Assembly: GCF_000317595.1 (NCBI RefSeq)
Contig: NZ_AEJC01000432.1
Location: 1 to 63,147 of the forward strand
Reading direction: 5' to 3'
Length of the DNA stretch: 63,147 nt
From: Streptomyces ipomoeae 91-03
GTDB lineage: Bacteria > Actinomycetota > Actinomycetes > Streptomycetales > Streptomycetaceae
Shown: one piece after another, positions 56,322 to 63,147 of the stretch
Position numbering within the stretch: the stretch's first letter is position 1
Layout of the letters: every line of letters begins with the position of its first letter
Position numbers and translations under genes: made by a program
Notes under the pieces: generated by a model
Told to the model about the DNA's origin: nothing
What the model saw: the letters and a program-made list of their open reading frames with translations, nothing else
Database searches by the model: none

Positions 56322-57572
56322 ATGACGCCCTCCCCGGAACCCCCTGCTGAAGGCACCCCCGAACCGACCGCCGAAGCGACCGGCGGACCGACAACCGACG
56401 CACCCACCGAAGTAACCGCCGACGCACCCCCCACAGCGGCCCTCGAAGACCGCGTCACCGGCGCCCTGGTCGGTGCCGCGGTCGGTGACGCGCTCGGCGG
56501 CCCGGTCGAGGGCTACGCCCCGGAGCAGATCCTCGAACGCCACGGAGGCCGGGTCCACGGCATCGTCGGCCCCTGGAACGGCGACGACTGGCGCACCGCC
56601 CGCCCCATCGCCCCGTACCACAAGGGCGACGGCCATGTCACCGACGACACCTTGATGACGCACGCGCTGGTAAGGGTCTACGCGAAGGTCCGCGACCACC
56701 TCGACGCGTACGCGATCGCCGAGCACCTGGTGCCGGACCTGATGACGACCCCCCGCTGGATCCCGGAACTGGAGGCCGAGGCCCTGCCCCTGCACCGTGT
56801 CTTCCTCGCGGAGAAATGGCTGGTGGCCCGCCTCCACTACGGCCACATCGACCCCCGCGAGGCCGGCGTCGGCAACATCGTCAACTGCGGTGCCGCGATG
56901 TACATGGCCCCCGTCGGCCTGGTCAACGCCGCCGACCCCAGGGGCGCGTACGCCGAGGCGCTCGACATCGCCGGTGCCCATCAGTCGTCGTACGGCAGGG
57001 AGGCGGCGGGCGTGTTCGCGGCGGCGGTGGCGGCGGCTTGCCGGCCGGGCGCGACCGCCGAGTCGGTGATCGGGACATGCGTCCGCCTGGCGAAGGACGG
57101 CACACGCCAGGCGATCGAGTCGGTGTGCGAAGTCGCGTCCCGCCACTCGGACTTCGAGTCGGCGCTGCGCCCCCTGCGCGAGGCGGTGACCCCCTTCGAC
57201 ACGGTCGGCCCCGACTACCGCGCCCCCTCCCTCGGCGCCCGCCGCCCCTCCCGTCTGCACGCGATCGAGGAACTGCCCATCGCCCTGGGCATGTTGCTGG
57301 TGGCCCGCGGCGACTACCGCCACGCGGTCCTGGGTTCGGTGAACTACGGCCGCGACTGCGACTCCATCGCCACGATGTCGGGCGCCCTGGCGGGAGCGCT
57401 GGGCTCGGAGATCCCGCCGGACTGGGCGAAAACGGTCGCCGAGGCCAGCCGCCTGGACCTGCACGCGCCGGCGACGACCCTCGCCGAGGTCACCCGGGAG
57501 ATCCACGACCGGGACGTACGCCGCCGCCGGGCCCACGAGGCCGCCTTCACCGCCCTGGCGGTCGCCCGGTGA
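56322..57572 (+). CDS. ADP-ribosylglycohydrolase family protein 3
   Basis: 416 aa from the ATG at 56322, served by the GGAGG at the end of gene 2. A disordered Thr/Pro-rich N-terminus (~40 residues), then ARH fold with GDALGGPVEG, VTDDTLMTH (T107-D108-D109-T110) and NYGRDCDSIATMSGALAGA (Ser in place of the final Thr). Metal site complete. It contains extra sequence (KWLVARLHYGHIDPREAG) resembling the larger ARH/crystallin-J1-like subgroup. Ends in a GTGA overlap with gene 4. Confidence 0.87.
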   Translation: MTPSPEPPAEGTPEPTAEATGGPTTDAPTEVTADAPPTAALEDRVTGALVGAAVGDALGGPVEGYAPEQILERHGGRVHGIVGPWNGDDWRTARPIAPYHKGDGHVTDDTLMTHALVRVYAKVRDHLDAYAIAEHLVPDLMTTPRWIPELEAEALPLHRVFLAEKWLVARLHYGHIDPREAGVGNIVNCGAAMYMAPVGLVNAADPRGAYAEALDIAGAHQSSYGREAAGVFAAAVAAACRPGATAESVIGTCVRLAKDGTRQAIESVCEVASRHSDFESALRPLREAVTPFDTVGPDYRAPSLGARRPSRLHAIEELPIALGMLLVARGDYRHAVLGSVNYGRDCDSIATMSGALAGALGSEIPPDWAKTVAEASRLDLHAPATTLAEVTREIHDRDVRRRRAHEAAFTALAVAR

Positions 57573-59113
57573 CCCCTCTCCGCCTCACCTGGGTCCAGCC
57601 GGAGGACCTGCTGGGCCATGAACTCCACCAGGCGTCCCAGGACGGCCGCGAGCCCACGGCCATCGCCGCCCGCTGGTACGCGGCGGGCGGCGGGGAGGCC
57701 CCCGCGCGTGCGGGCGCCTCACCACAACCGGCGTCGCGGTATCTGCGGTTGCTGGCCGAGGACTTGCTGGACGAACTGGCGGACCTGCCGAGCGGCTTGG
57801 CGGACGAGGAGCCGACAGAACTGAGCAGGATCAAGGCGCTGTGCCGGCTCCGGCCCGCTCGGCCTGCGGGCAGTCGTGCCGCTGGGGCGATGGAGGTCCC
57901 CCCGCACAAACAAAGCCGAGAGTGGGGGAGGGTGGGCGCAGGCGGCACCCCGCAAGCGCCGGTAAGCGCAACGCCCGGGGGTCCGGGGGCGGAGCCCTCA
58001 GCTTCGGGAAGGGGTGGGCCCGGGGAAGAAACCCCTCCCACCCCAGCCGCCCACCTCCACCGCCTGGAAGCCGCCTGGCTGGGCCGCGCCGCCGGCTGCC
58101 TCCTCGGCAAACCCGTGGAAAAACTCCCCCTCCCCGCCATCCGCCAACTCGCGAAGTCCACCGGCAACTGGCCCCTGACCACCTTTTTCACCGCCAGAGG
58201 CGTCCCCGCCGGCCTCTTGCAGGCCCACCCCTGGAACCGCCGCTCCGCCCCCACCTCGCTCGCCGAGAACATCGACGGCATGCCGGAGGACGACGACCTC
58301 AACTACCCCCTCCTCAACCTCCTCCTGCTCCAGCGCCACGGCCCCGACTTCACCACCACCGACGTAGCCCGCCTCTGGCTGGACGAACTTCCCGCAGGCC
58401 GCACGTTCACCGCCGAACGCATCGCCTACCGCAACCTCCTCACCGGCATCGAGCCACCCCGCACGGCCCGCCACCGCAACCCGTTCCGCGAATGGATCGG
58501 CGCCCTGATCCGCGCCGACGTCCACGGCTGGACCAACCCGGGCGACCCGGCCGCCGCAGCCGAACAGGCCCACCGCGACGCCACCCTCACGCACACGGCG
58601 AACGGCGTCTACGCCGCGATGTACATCGCGGCCACCATCGCCGAGGCCGCGACCGGCACCCACGACATCCACCACTGTCTGCGCACCGGCCTGACCGTCG
58701 TCCCCCCGAACTCCCGCCTGGCGAAGGCGATCCACCACGCCCTTCAACTGGCCCACGAGAACCGGGACTTCGACACGGTCGTGGACGAACTCCACACCAC
58801 CTACGCCGACCACCACTGGGTCCACGCCATCCCCAACACGGCCCTGCTCACCGCCGCCCTCACCCACGCGGACGGCGACTTCACCGCCTCCATCTGCCGC
58901 GCGGTGTCGGGCGGTTGGGACACCGACTCCAACGGCGCGACGGCGGGCAGCATCGCGGGCCTGCTGGCCGGCTCCCCGGACGCACTCCCCGATCGCTGGA
59001 CGGCCCCCCTCAAGAACCGCCTGGCCACCTCGATCGCCGACTTCAACGGCATCGGCTTCGACGCCCTCGCCCAGCTCACCCTCCGGGAGACCGCTCCTCC
59101 ATGCCCGCAGTGA
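57569..59113 (+). CDS. ADP-ribosylglycohydrolase family protein 4 with repeat-derived linker
   Basis: 514 aa from the GTG at 57569 (GTGA overlap). Residues 1-105 are a helical domain (TWVQPEDLLGHELHQASQDG...) not found in the other paralogues. Residues ~107-157 are a low-complexity linker encoded by two dispersed Streptomyces repeats. The ARH fold starts at ~165 (AAWLGRAAGCLLGKPVEKLP). Metal motifs are divergent but acidic: MPEDDDLNYPLL and SGGWDTDSNGATAGSIAGLL, a pattern seen in the 'DUF'-like branch of ARH. The 3' end overlaps the CoA-transferase gene by 13 bp. Confidence 0.85.
   Translation: MTPLRLTWVQPEDLLGHELHQASQDGREPTAIAARWYAAGGGEAPARAGASPQPASRYLRLLAEDLLDELADLPSGLADEEPTELSRIKALCRLRPARPAGSRAAGAMEVPPHKQSREWGRVGAGGTPQAPVSATPGGPGAEPSASGRGGPGEETPPTPAAHLHRLEAAWLGRAAGCLLGKPVEKLPLPAIRQLAKSTGNWPLTTFFTARGVPAGLLQAHPWNRRSAPTSLAENIDGMPEDDDLNYPLLNLLLLQRHGPDFTTTDVARLWLDELPAGRTFTAERIAYRNLLTGIEPPRTARHRNPFREWIGALIRADVHGWTNPGDPAAAAEQAHRDATLTHTANGVYAAMYIAATIAEAATGTHDIHHCLRTGLTVVPPNSRLAKAIHHALQLAHENRDFDTVVDELHTTYADHHWVHAIPNTALLTAALTHADGDFTASICRAVSGGWDTDSNGATAGSIAGLLAGSPDALPDRWTAPLKNRLATSIADFNGIGFDALAQLTLRETAPPCPQ
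57890..57930. repeat. dispersed 41-nt repeat, copy 2 (in ADP-ribosylglycohydrolase 4)
   Basis: Begins ATGGAGGTCCCCCCGC and ends GAGTGGGGGAG; 33 of 41 positions match the copy at 26182-26222. Here it is read in the opposite relation to the gene and encodes MEVPPHKQSREWGR. Confidence 0.85.
57974..57998. repeat. GC-rich hairpin repeat CCCGGGGGTCCGGGGGCGGAG
   Basis: Matches a hairpin-type repeat I recall as frequent in Streptomyces intergenic regions. Here it is in coding sequence, 43 bp after the 41-nt repeat. Confidence 0.55.
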
Positions 59114-60348
59114 ACGAGTCCGTGCCCCCAGTGAACGAGTCCCTGACCGCGGCGAACGAGAAGCCCGCCCCGCTCACCCACCTCCGGGTCCTCGATCTGG
59201 CCACCCTCTTCGCCGGTCCCCTCGCCGCCACGATGCTCGGTGACTTCGGCGCGGAGGTCATCAAGGTCGAGCACCCGACCAGACCGGACCCGTCCCGTGG
59301 TCACGGCCCGTCGAAGGGCGGTGTGGGCCTGTGGTGGAAGCTCCTCGGCCGCAACAAGCGCACACTGACGCTCAACCTCTCCAGCCCCGGCGGCCGCGAC
59401 ACCCTTCTCCGCCTCGCCGCGACCTCCGACGTCATCATCGAGAACTTCCGCCCCGGCACCCTGGAGAAGTGGGGCCTGGGCTGGCGGGACCTCTCCGCGG
59501 TGAACCCCCGTCTGGTCCTGGCCCGCGTCACCGGCTTCGGCCAGTTCGGCCCGTACGCGCATCGCCCCGGCTTCGGCACACTGGCCGAGGCGATGAGCGG
59601 CTTCGCCGCGATCACCGGCGAGCCCGACTCCCCGCCGGTCCTGCCGCCCTTCGGCCTCGCCGACTCGATCGCGGGTCTGACGACGGCGTACGCGGTGATG
59701 ACGGCGCTCGCCGCCCGCGACCGCACCGGCGAGGGCCAGGTCGTCGACATGGCGATCATCGAGCCGATCCTCACGGTCCTCGGCCCCCAGCCCCTCTGGT
59801 ACGACCAGCTCGGCCACGTCCAGCCCCGCACCGGCAATCGTTCCGCCAACAACGCCCCCCGCAACACCTACCGCACGGCGGACGACACGTGGGTGGCGGT
59901 CTCCACCTCGGCGCAGTCGGTGGCGGAACGGGTGATGCGCCTGGTCGGCCGCCCCGAACTGATCGACGAGCCCTGGTTCGGCTCCGGCGCCGAACGCGCC
60001 CGCCACACGGACGTCCTCGACGAGGCGGTCGGCGCGTGGATCGCCCGCCACACCCGCGAGGAGGTCATCGAGGCGTTCGAGAAGGCGGAGGCGGCGGTCG
60101 CCCCCATCCAGGACGTACGGGACGTGATGACGGACCCCCAGTACCAGGCCCTGGACACGATCACGACCGTCGACGACCCCGACCTGGGCCCGCTGCGCAT
60201 GCAGAACGTCCTCTTCCGGCTCTCCGCCACCCCCGGCGCCATCCGCTGGGCGGGCCGCCCGCACGGCGCGGACACGGAAGCGATCCTCACCGAACTGGGC
60301 CTGACGGAGACGGACATCGCCACGCTCCGCGAGGAGGGCGCCCTGTGA
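59101..60348 (+). CDS. CaiB/BaiF (class III) CoA-transferase
   Basis: 415 aa from the ATG at 59101, inside the end of gene 4. The N-terminus contains two VNES repeats, then the class III CoA-transferase fold: LRVLDLATLFAGPLAATMLGDFGAEVIKVEHP, NKRTLTLNLSSPGGRD, VIIENFRPGTLEKWGLG and GFGQFGPYAHRPGF. Catalytic Asp is D188 in GLADSIAG. Moves CoA between carboxylic acids through an aspartyl-CoA thioester. Its partner in the operon is a CitE-like lyase, a pairing seen in breakdown of C4-C6 dicarboxylic acids (for example itaconate or citramalate pathways), so this operon may feed a CoA-activated hydroxy acid to the lyase. Confidence 0.9.
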   Translation: MPAVNESVPPVNESLTAANEKPAPLTHLRVLDLATLFAGPLAATMLGDFGAEVIKVEHPTRPDPSRGHGPSKGGVGLWWKLLGRNKRTLTLNLSSPGGRDTLLRLAATSDVIIENFRPGTLEKWGLGWRDLSAVNPRLVLARVTGFGQFGPYAHRPGFGTLAEAMSGFAAITGEPDSPPVLPPFGLADSIAGLTTAYAVMTALAARDRTGEGQVVDMAIIEPILTVLGPQPLWYDQLGHVQPRTGNRSANNAPRNTYRTADDTWVAVSTSAQSVAERVMRLVGRPELIDEPWFGSGAERARHTDVLDEAVGAWIARHTREEVIEAFEKAEAAVAPIQDVRDVMTDPQYQALDTITTVDDPDLGPLRMQNVLFRLSATPGAIRWAGRPHGADTEAILTELGLTETDIATLREEGAL

Positions 60349-61178
60349 TCCCCCTGACCTGGCTCTACGTCCCCGGGGACCGCCCGGAGGTCGTCGCCAA
60401 GGCCCTGGCCTCCGGCGCGGACGTGGTGATCGTCGACCTGGAGGACGCCGTCGCCCCCGATCGCAAGGAGTACGCCCGCGCGGCGACGGCGGACCTGCTC
60501 TCGGAACCCCCGCCGGTCCCGGTCCACGTCCGCGTGAACCCCCTGCACACGGCCCGATCGTCAGCGGACCTGAAGACCCTGACCCCGCTCCCGGGTCTCT
60601 CCGGCCTCCGCCTCCCCAAGGTCACATCCCCTGCCGACGTCGTACGCGTCGCGGAGCGGACCGCCCCCGCCGAAGGTGGCGCCCTCCCCCTGTACGCCCT
60701 CGTCGAGTCGGCCCTGGGTGTGGAACGCGCCTACGACATCGCGTCCGCCCACCCCGCCGTCCACGGCATCGCCCTGGGCGAGGCCGATCTCCGCGCCGAC
60801 CTGGGCGTACGGGACGACACCGCCCTGGACTGGCCCCGTTCCCGAGTCGTCCTGGCCGCCCGCGCCGCCGGTCTCCCCTCCCCCGCCCAGTCGATCTACC
60901 CCGACACCAGGGACCTGGACGGCCTCTCCCACTCCTGCGCCCACGGCCGCACCCTGGGCTTCATCGGCCGCGCGGCGATCCACCCCCGCCAACTCCCGGT
61001 CATCGAGAAGGCATACGCCCCCACCCAGCAGGAGATCGAATCGGCTCAGGAAATCATCGAGGTGGCGGCCTCGCTCCCGGGCGCCCACTCCCTCCCGGAC
61101 GGCCGCTTCATCGACCCGGCGGTGGTAGCGGGCGCCCACCGAACCCTGACCTTGGCCAACCGCCCCACCAAACGCTGA
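60345..61178 (+). CDS. HpcH/HpaI-family CoA-ester lyase (CitE-like)
   Basis: 277 aa from the GTG at 60345 (GTGA overlap; GAGGAGGG upstream). TIM barrel with LYVPGDRPEVVAKALASG, IVDLEDAVAPDRK (first metal/substrate acidic residues), LRLPKV, ALVESALGVERA and GEADLRADLG, and the C-terminal GFIGRAAIHPRQLPVIEKAY. Cleaves or condenses malyl-, citramalyl- or related CoA esters. Last gene of the operon that starts with four ADP-ribosylglycohydrolases; two hairpins follow. Confidence 0.9.
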   Translation: MIPLTWLYVPGDRPEVVAKALASGADVVIVDLEDAVAPDRKEYARAATADLLSEPPPVPVHVRVNPLHTARSSADLKTLTPLPGLSGLRLPKVTSPADVVRVAERTAPAEGGALPLYALVESALGVERAYDIASAHPAVHGIALGEADLRADLGVRDDTALDWPRSRVVLAARAAGLPSPAQSIYPDTRDLDGLSHSCAHGRTLGFIGRAAIHPRQLPVIEKAYAPTQQEIESAQEIIEVAASLPGAHSLPDGRFIDPAVVAGAHRTLTLANRPTKR

Positions 61179-61196
61179 CCACCCCCGAACCCGAAA

Positions 61197-61225
61197 ACCC
61201 ACCCGCCCTGAAGAGGCGGGTGGGT
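61197..61225. terminator. terminator after the lyase / lgt
   Basis: A perfect 11-bp stem (ACCCACCCGCC at 61197-61207, complement 61215-61225) with a 7-nt loop. A second 8-bp stem (ATCCGCCG/CGGCGGAT, 61233-61252) follows. Both lie between convergent genes. Confidence 0.82.
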
Positions 61226-61273
61226 GGGGAACATCCGCCGCGAGCGGCGGATCACAGCAACCGAAGCGAAACC

Positions 61274-62242
61274 TCAGCTCTTCTCGACAGGCTCAGCCCG
61301 GTCCTCGTCCTTGGCGTCAGCGGACTCCGAGCTCTCGTCGCCCTTCTCCTTCGACTCCGCCGAGGCCTCCACCGACTCCGCGTCACCGTCCTTCTCGACG
61401 TCCGCGGTGTCCCCGCCCTCGCCCAAGGCGCCGGGCTCGACGATCTCTTCCCGCCCCGGCCGCTTCCGAGCCGACAGGACGATGTAGACCACGGCGAGGA
61501 TGAACACGAACAGCGCGGTCCAGTTGTTGAGGCGCAGCCCGAGAATGTGGTGGGCGTCGTCGACGCGCATGTACTCGATCCAGAACCGCCCGGCGCAGTA
61601 CGCGGCGACATACAGCGCGAACGCCCGCCCGTGCCCGAGCTTGAACCGACGGTCGGCCCAGATGACGAGCAGCGCGACACCGATGCACCACAGCGACTCG
61701 TAGAGGAACGTCGGGTGGTACGTCCCCGGCACCCGCCCGTCCGTGGAGGACGTGATCTCCAGGGCCCACGGCAGATCCGTCGGCTTCCCGTACAGCTCCT
61801 GGTTGAACCAGTTGCCCCACCGCCCGATCGCCTGTGCGAGGGCGATGCCGGGTGCGACGGCGTCGGCGTACGCGGGCAGCGGGATACCACGACGGCGGCA
61901 CCCGATCCACGCCCCGACGGCCCCGAGGGCGATCGCGCCCCAGATACCGAGGCCGCCCTCCCAGACCTTGAAGGCGTCCACCCAGTCACGGCCCTCGCTG
62001 AAGTACAGCTCATAGTCCGTGATCACGTGGTAGAGCCGTCCGCCGACGAGGCCGAAGGGCACGGCCCAGACCGCGATGTCGGCGACCGTACCGGCCTGCC
62101 CGCCCCGGGCGATCCAGCGTTTGTTGCCGAGCCAGACGGCTACGAAGACACCGATGATGATGCAGAAGGCGTAGCCGCGCAGCGGGACGGGACCGAGGTA
62201 CAGGACCCCGCGCGACGGGCTGGGAATGTAGGCAAGTTCCAT
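61274..62242 (-). CDS. lgt: prolipoprotein diacylglyceryl transferase
   Basis: 322 aa from the ATG at 62242. Seven-helix Lgt with VGGRLYHVITDY (H and R of the N-terminal site), the invariant GRWGNWFNQELYG signature, PTFLYESLW and GRFWIEYMRVDD. Transfers diacylglycerol from phosphatidylglycerol to the lipobox Cys of prolipoproteins, such as the two lipoproteins in this window. The C-terminal ~55 residues are a charged Glu/Asp/Lys/Ser-rich cytoplasmic tail, common in actinobacterial Lgt. Confidence 0.96.
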   Translation of the reverse strand: MELAYIPSPSRGVLYLGPVPLRGYAFCIIIGVFVAVWLGNKRWIARGGQAGTVADIAVWAVPFGLVGGRLYHVITDYELYFSEGRDWVDAFKVWEGGLGIWGAIALGAVGAWIGCRRRGIPLPAYADAVAPGIALAQAIGRWGNWFNQELYGKPTDLPWALEITSSTDGRVPGTYHPTFLYESLWCIGVALLVIWADRRFKLGHGRAFALYVAAYCAGRFWIEYMRVDDAHHILGLRLNNWTALFVFILAVVYIVLSARKRPGREEIVEPGALGEGGDTADVEKDGDAESVEASAESKEKGDESSESADAKDEDRAEPVEKS

Positions 62243-62347
62243 GGCAGGACCGACGCTACCCTGCCGTGCCCTGGAGACGGCAGGCAGCCCGGCAACGGGT
62301 CCATAACGCCGCGCGCCGAAGCACCCGGCTCGACCGCATCACCACTG

Positions 62348-63124
62348 TCACCCCTTGGCCTTCGCCTCCACCATCTGCTTCAGCTTGGCGGGGGTCATCG
62401 ACCGGTCCGCGTAGATGTTGGTGCCGTTGAGGAAGACGGTCGGAGTGCCCCCGAAACCGCCCTTCTGGAAGGCCTTGTTCGACTTCCCGACCCAGCTGTT
62501 GTGGGTGCCGTCCTCCACGCACGTACGGAAGGCGGAGGAGTCCAGCCCGTCGACCTTCTTGGCGAGGTCGAGGAGCTTGCTGTCGCTGGCGTAGTCGTCG
62601 TTGGTCTCGGCGGGCTGGCTCTCGTAGAGCACATCGTGGTAAGCGGGGAACCTGCCCTCGTTCTGCGCGCACGCGGCGGCGTTGGCGGCCTTGCGGGAGC
62701 CGCTGCCGCCCATGTTGCCGTCGATCAGGGTGACGAGGTGGTACTCGACCTTCAGCTTCCCGGCCTCGGTCAGCTCATGGATCGTCGAGCGGTACGCGTC
62801 CTCGAAGGACTTGCAGGCCGGGCAGCGGAAGTCCTCCCAGACCGTGAGGGTCGACCGGGCGCCGGCGTCCCCCACGGGGATCGCGAGGCTGTCCTCGCCG
62901 TTGGCCCCCAAGGGCTCCACGACCGGGCCCGAGGTGTCGGCGCTGTCACCCTTGTCCGCGTTCGCCGCCACGACGCCGATCACGGCGGCCAGGCCCAGGA
63001 CGCACAGCCCCGAGGCACCGACGATCAGGGTCCGACGTCGCTTCTCCGCGGCCTTCTGCTTCTCGCGCTCCTGTGCCAGCCGCTCACGGGCGGTGCGCTT
63101 TCCATCACGGTTCTTCTCGCTCAC
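62348..63124 (-). CDS. membrane-anchored DsbA-like thioredoxin-fold protein
   Basis: 258 aa from the GTG at 63124. Basic cytoplasmic N-terminus (~30 residues), one transmembrane anchor (RTLIVGASGLCVLGLAAVIG), then an external DsbA/DsbG-like domain (~80-258) with redox motif C101-P-A-C104, a helical insertion and the cis-Pro region GGTPTVFLNG. Expected to form or isomerise disulfides in exported proteins, or to act in vitamin-K-epoxide-reductase-linked oxidation. Same strand as lgt with a 105-bp gap. Weak RBS; the start is supported by the anchor topology. Confidence 0.9.
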   Translation of the reverse strand: MSEKNRDGKRTARERLAQEREKQKAAEKRRRTLIVGASGLCVLGLAAVIGVVAANADKGDSADTSGPVVEPLGANGEDSLAIPVGDAGARSTLTVWEDFRCPACKSFEDAYRSTIHELTEAGKLKVEYHLVTLIDGNMGGSGSRKAANAAACAQNEGRFPAYHDVLYESQPAETNDDYASDSKLLDLAKKVDGLDSSAFRTCVEDGTHNSWVGKSNKAFQKGGFGGTPTVFLNGTNIYADRSMTPAKLKQMVEAKAKG

Positions 63125-63147
63125 ATCCCGCAGAACGAACCGGGGAG

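Overview
The window is a chromosomal segment of a high-GC actinomycete, almost certainly a Streptomyces. The evidence is the very G/C-biased third codon position, frequent GTG/TTG starts, ATGA/GTGA/TGATG overlaps, Tat and lipobox signals, and a backbone order that, from memory, matches the S. coelicolor SCO2002-SCO2035 neighbourhood (polA, liv operon, ANTAR regulator, pyk, gltD/gltB, ADP-ribosylglycohydrolases, lgt, dsbA-like). No insertion sequence, prophage, CRISPR array or rRNA was seen.

Layout. 1-10.8 kb: an AAA ATPase fragment, a secreted lytic transglycosylase, a DUF4184 membrane protein, DNA polymerase I, an FdhF/YdeP molybdo-oxidoreductase, a hotdog thioesterase and two exported proteins. 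11.0-16.7 kb: a complete branched-chain amino acid ABC transporter operon (binding protein, livH, livM, livG, livF). 16.8-20.0 kb: an ANTAR response regulator, an unusual tRNA with anticodon CAA on a short-variable-loop body, a LAGLIDADG homing-endonuclease-like gene, and pyruvate kinase. 20.2-30.0 kb: a SIMPL protein, a Tat-exported 5'-nucleotidase, an operon of PLP decarboxylase, amine N-hydroxylase and SGNH hydrolase, and aminopeptidase N. 30.1-32.4 kb: a receiver protein with a His/Gln-rich tail, chorismate mutase, and an HEXXH plus zinc-ribbon protein.

32.5-43.0 kb is an accessory catabolic island whose gene order and orientation closely match the mycobacterial KstR2 regulon for steroid C/D-ring (HIP-CoA) degradation: two SDRs, echA20, ipdA, ipdB, ipdC, fadA6, a TetR regulator, an ipdF-like SDR and two acyl-CoA dehydrogenases. 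Palindromes related to the published KstR2 motif lie in both divergent promoter regions, so the TetR protein probably represses the whole island and is released by a CoA-thioester intermediate.

43.0-63.1 kb: an orphan cytochrome b, a rhomboid protease, glutamate synthase (gltB-gltD, with a GlnR-box-like site upstream), a VIT-family metal transporter, then a tightly coupled operon of four divergent ADP-ribosylglycohydrolase paralogues ending in a CaiB-type CoA-transferase and a CitE-like lyase, and finally lgt and a DsbA-like thiol protein.

The most notable items are the class-I-shaped tRNA with a leucine anticodon, the HIP-type island with its operators, the four-paralogue ADP-ribosylglycohydrolase operon (one paralogue with degenerate metal motifs), an orphan siderophore-like decarboxylase/hydroxylase operon, and a dispersed 41-nt repeat that has become protein-coding in two genes.
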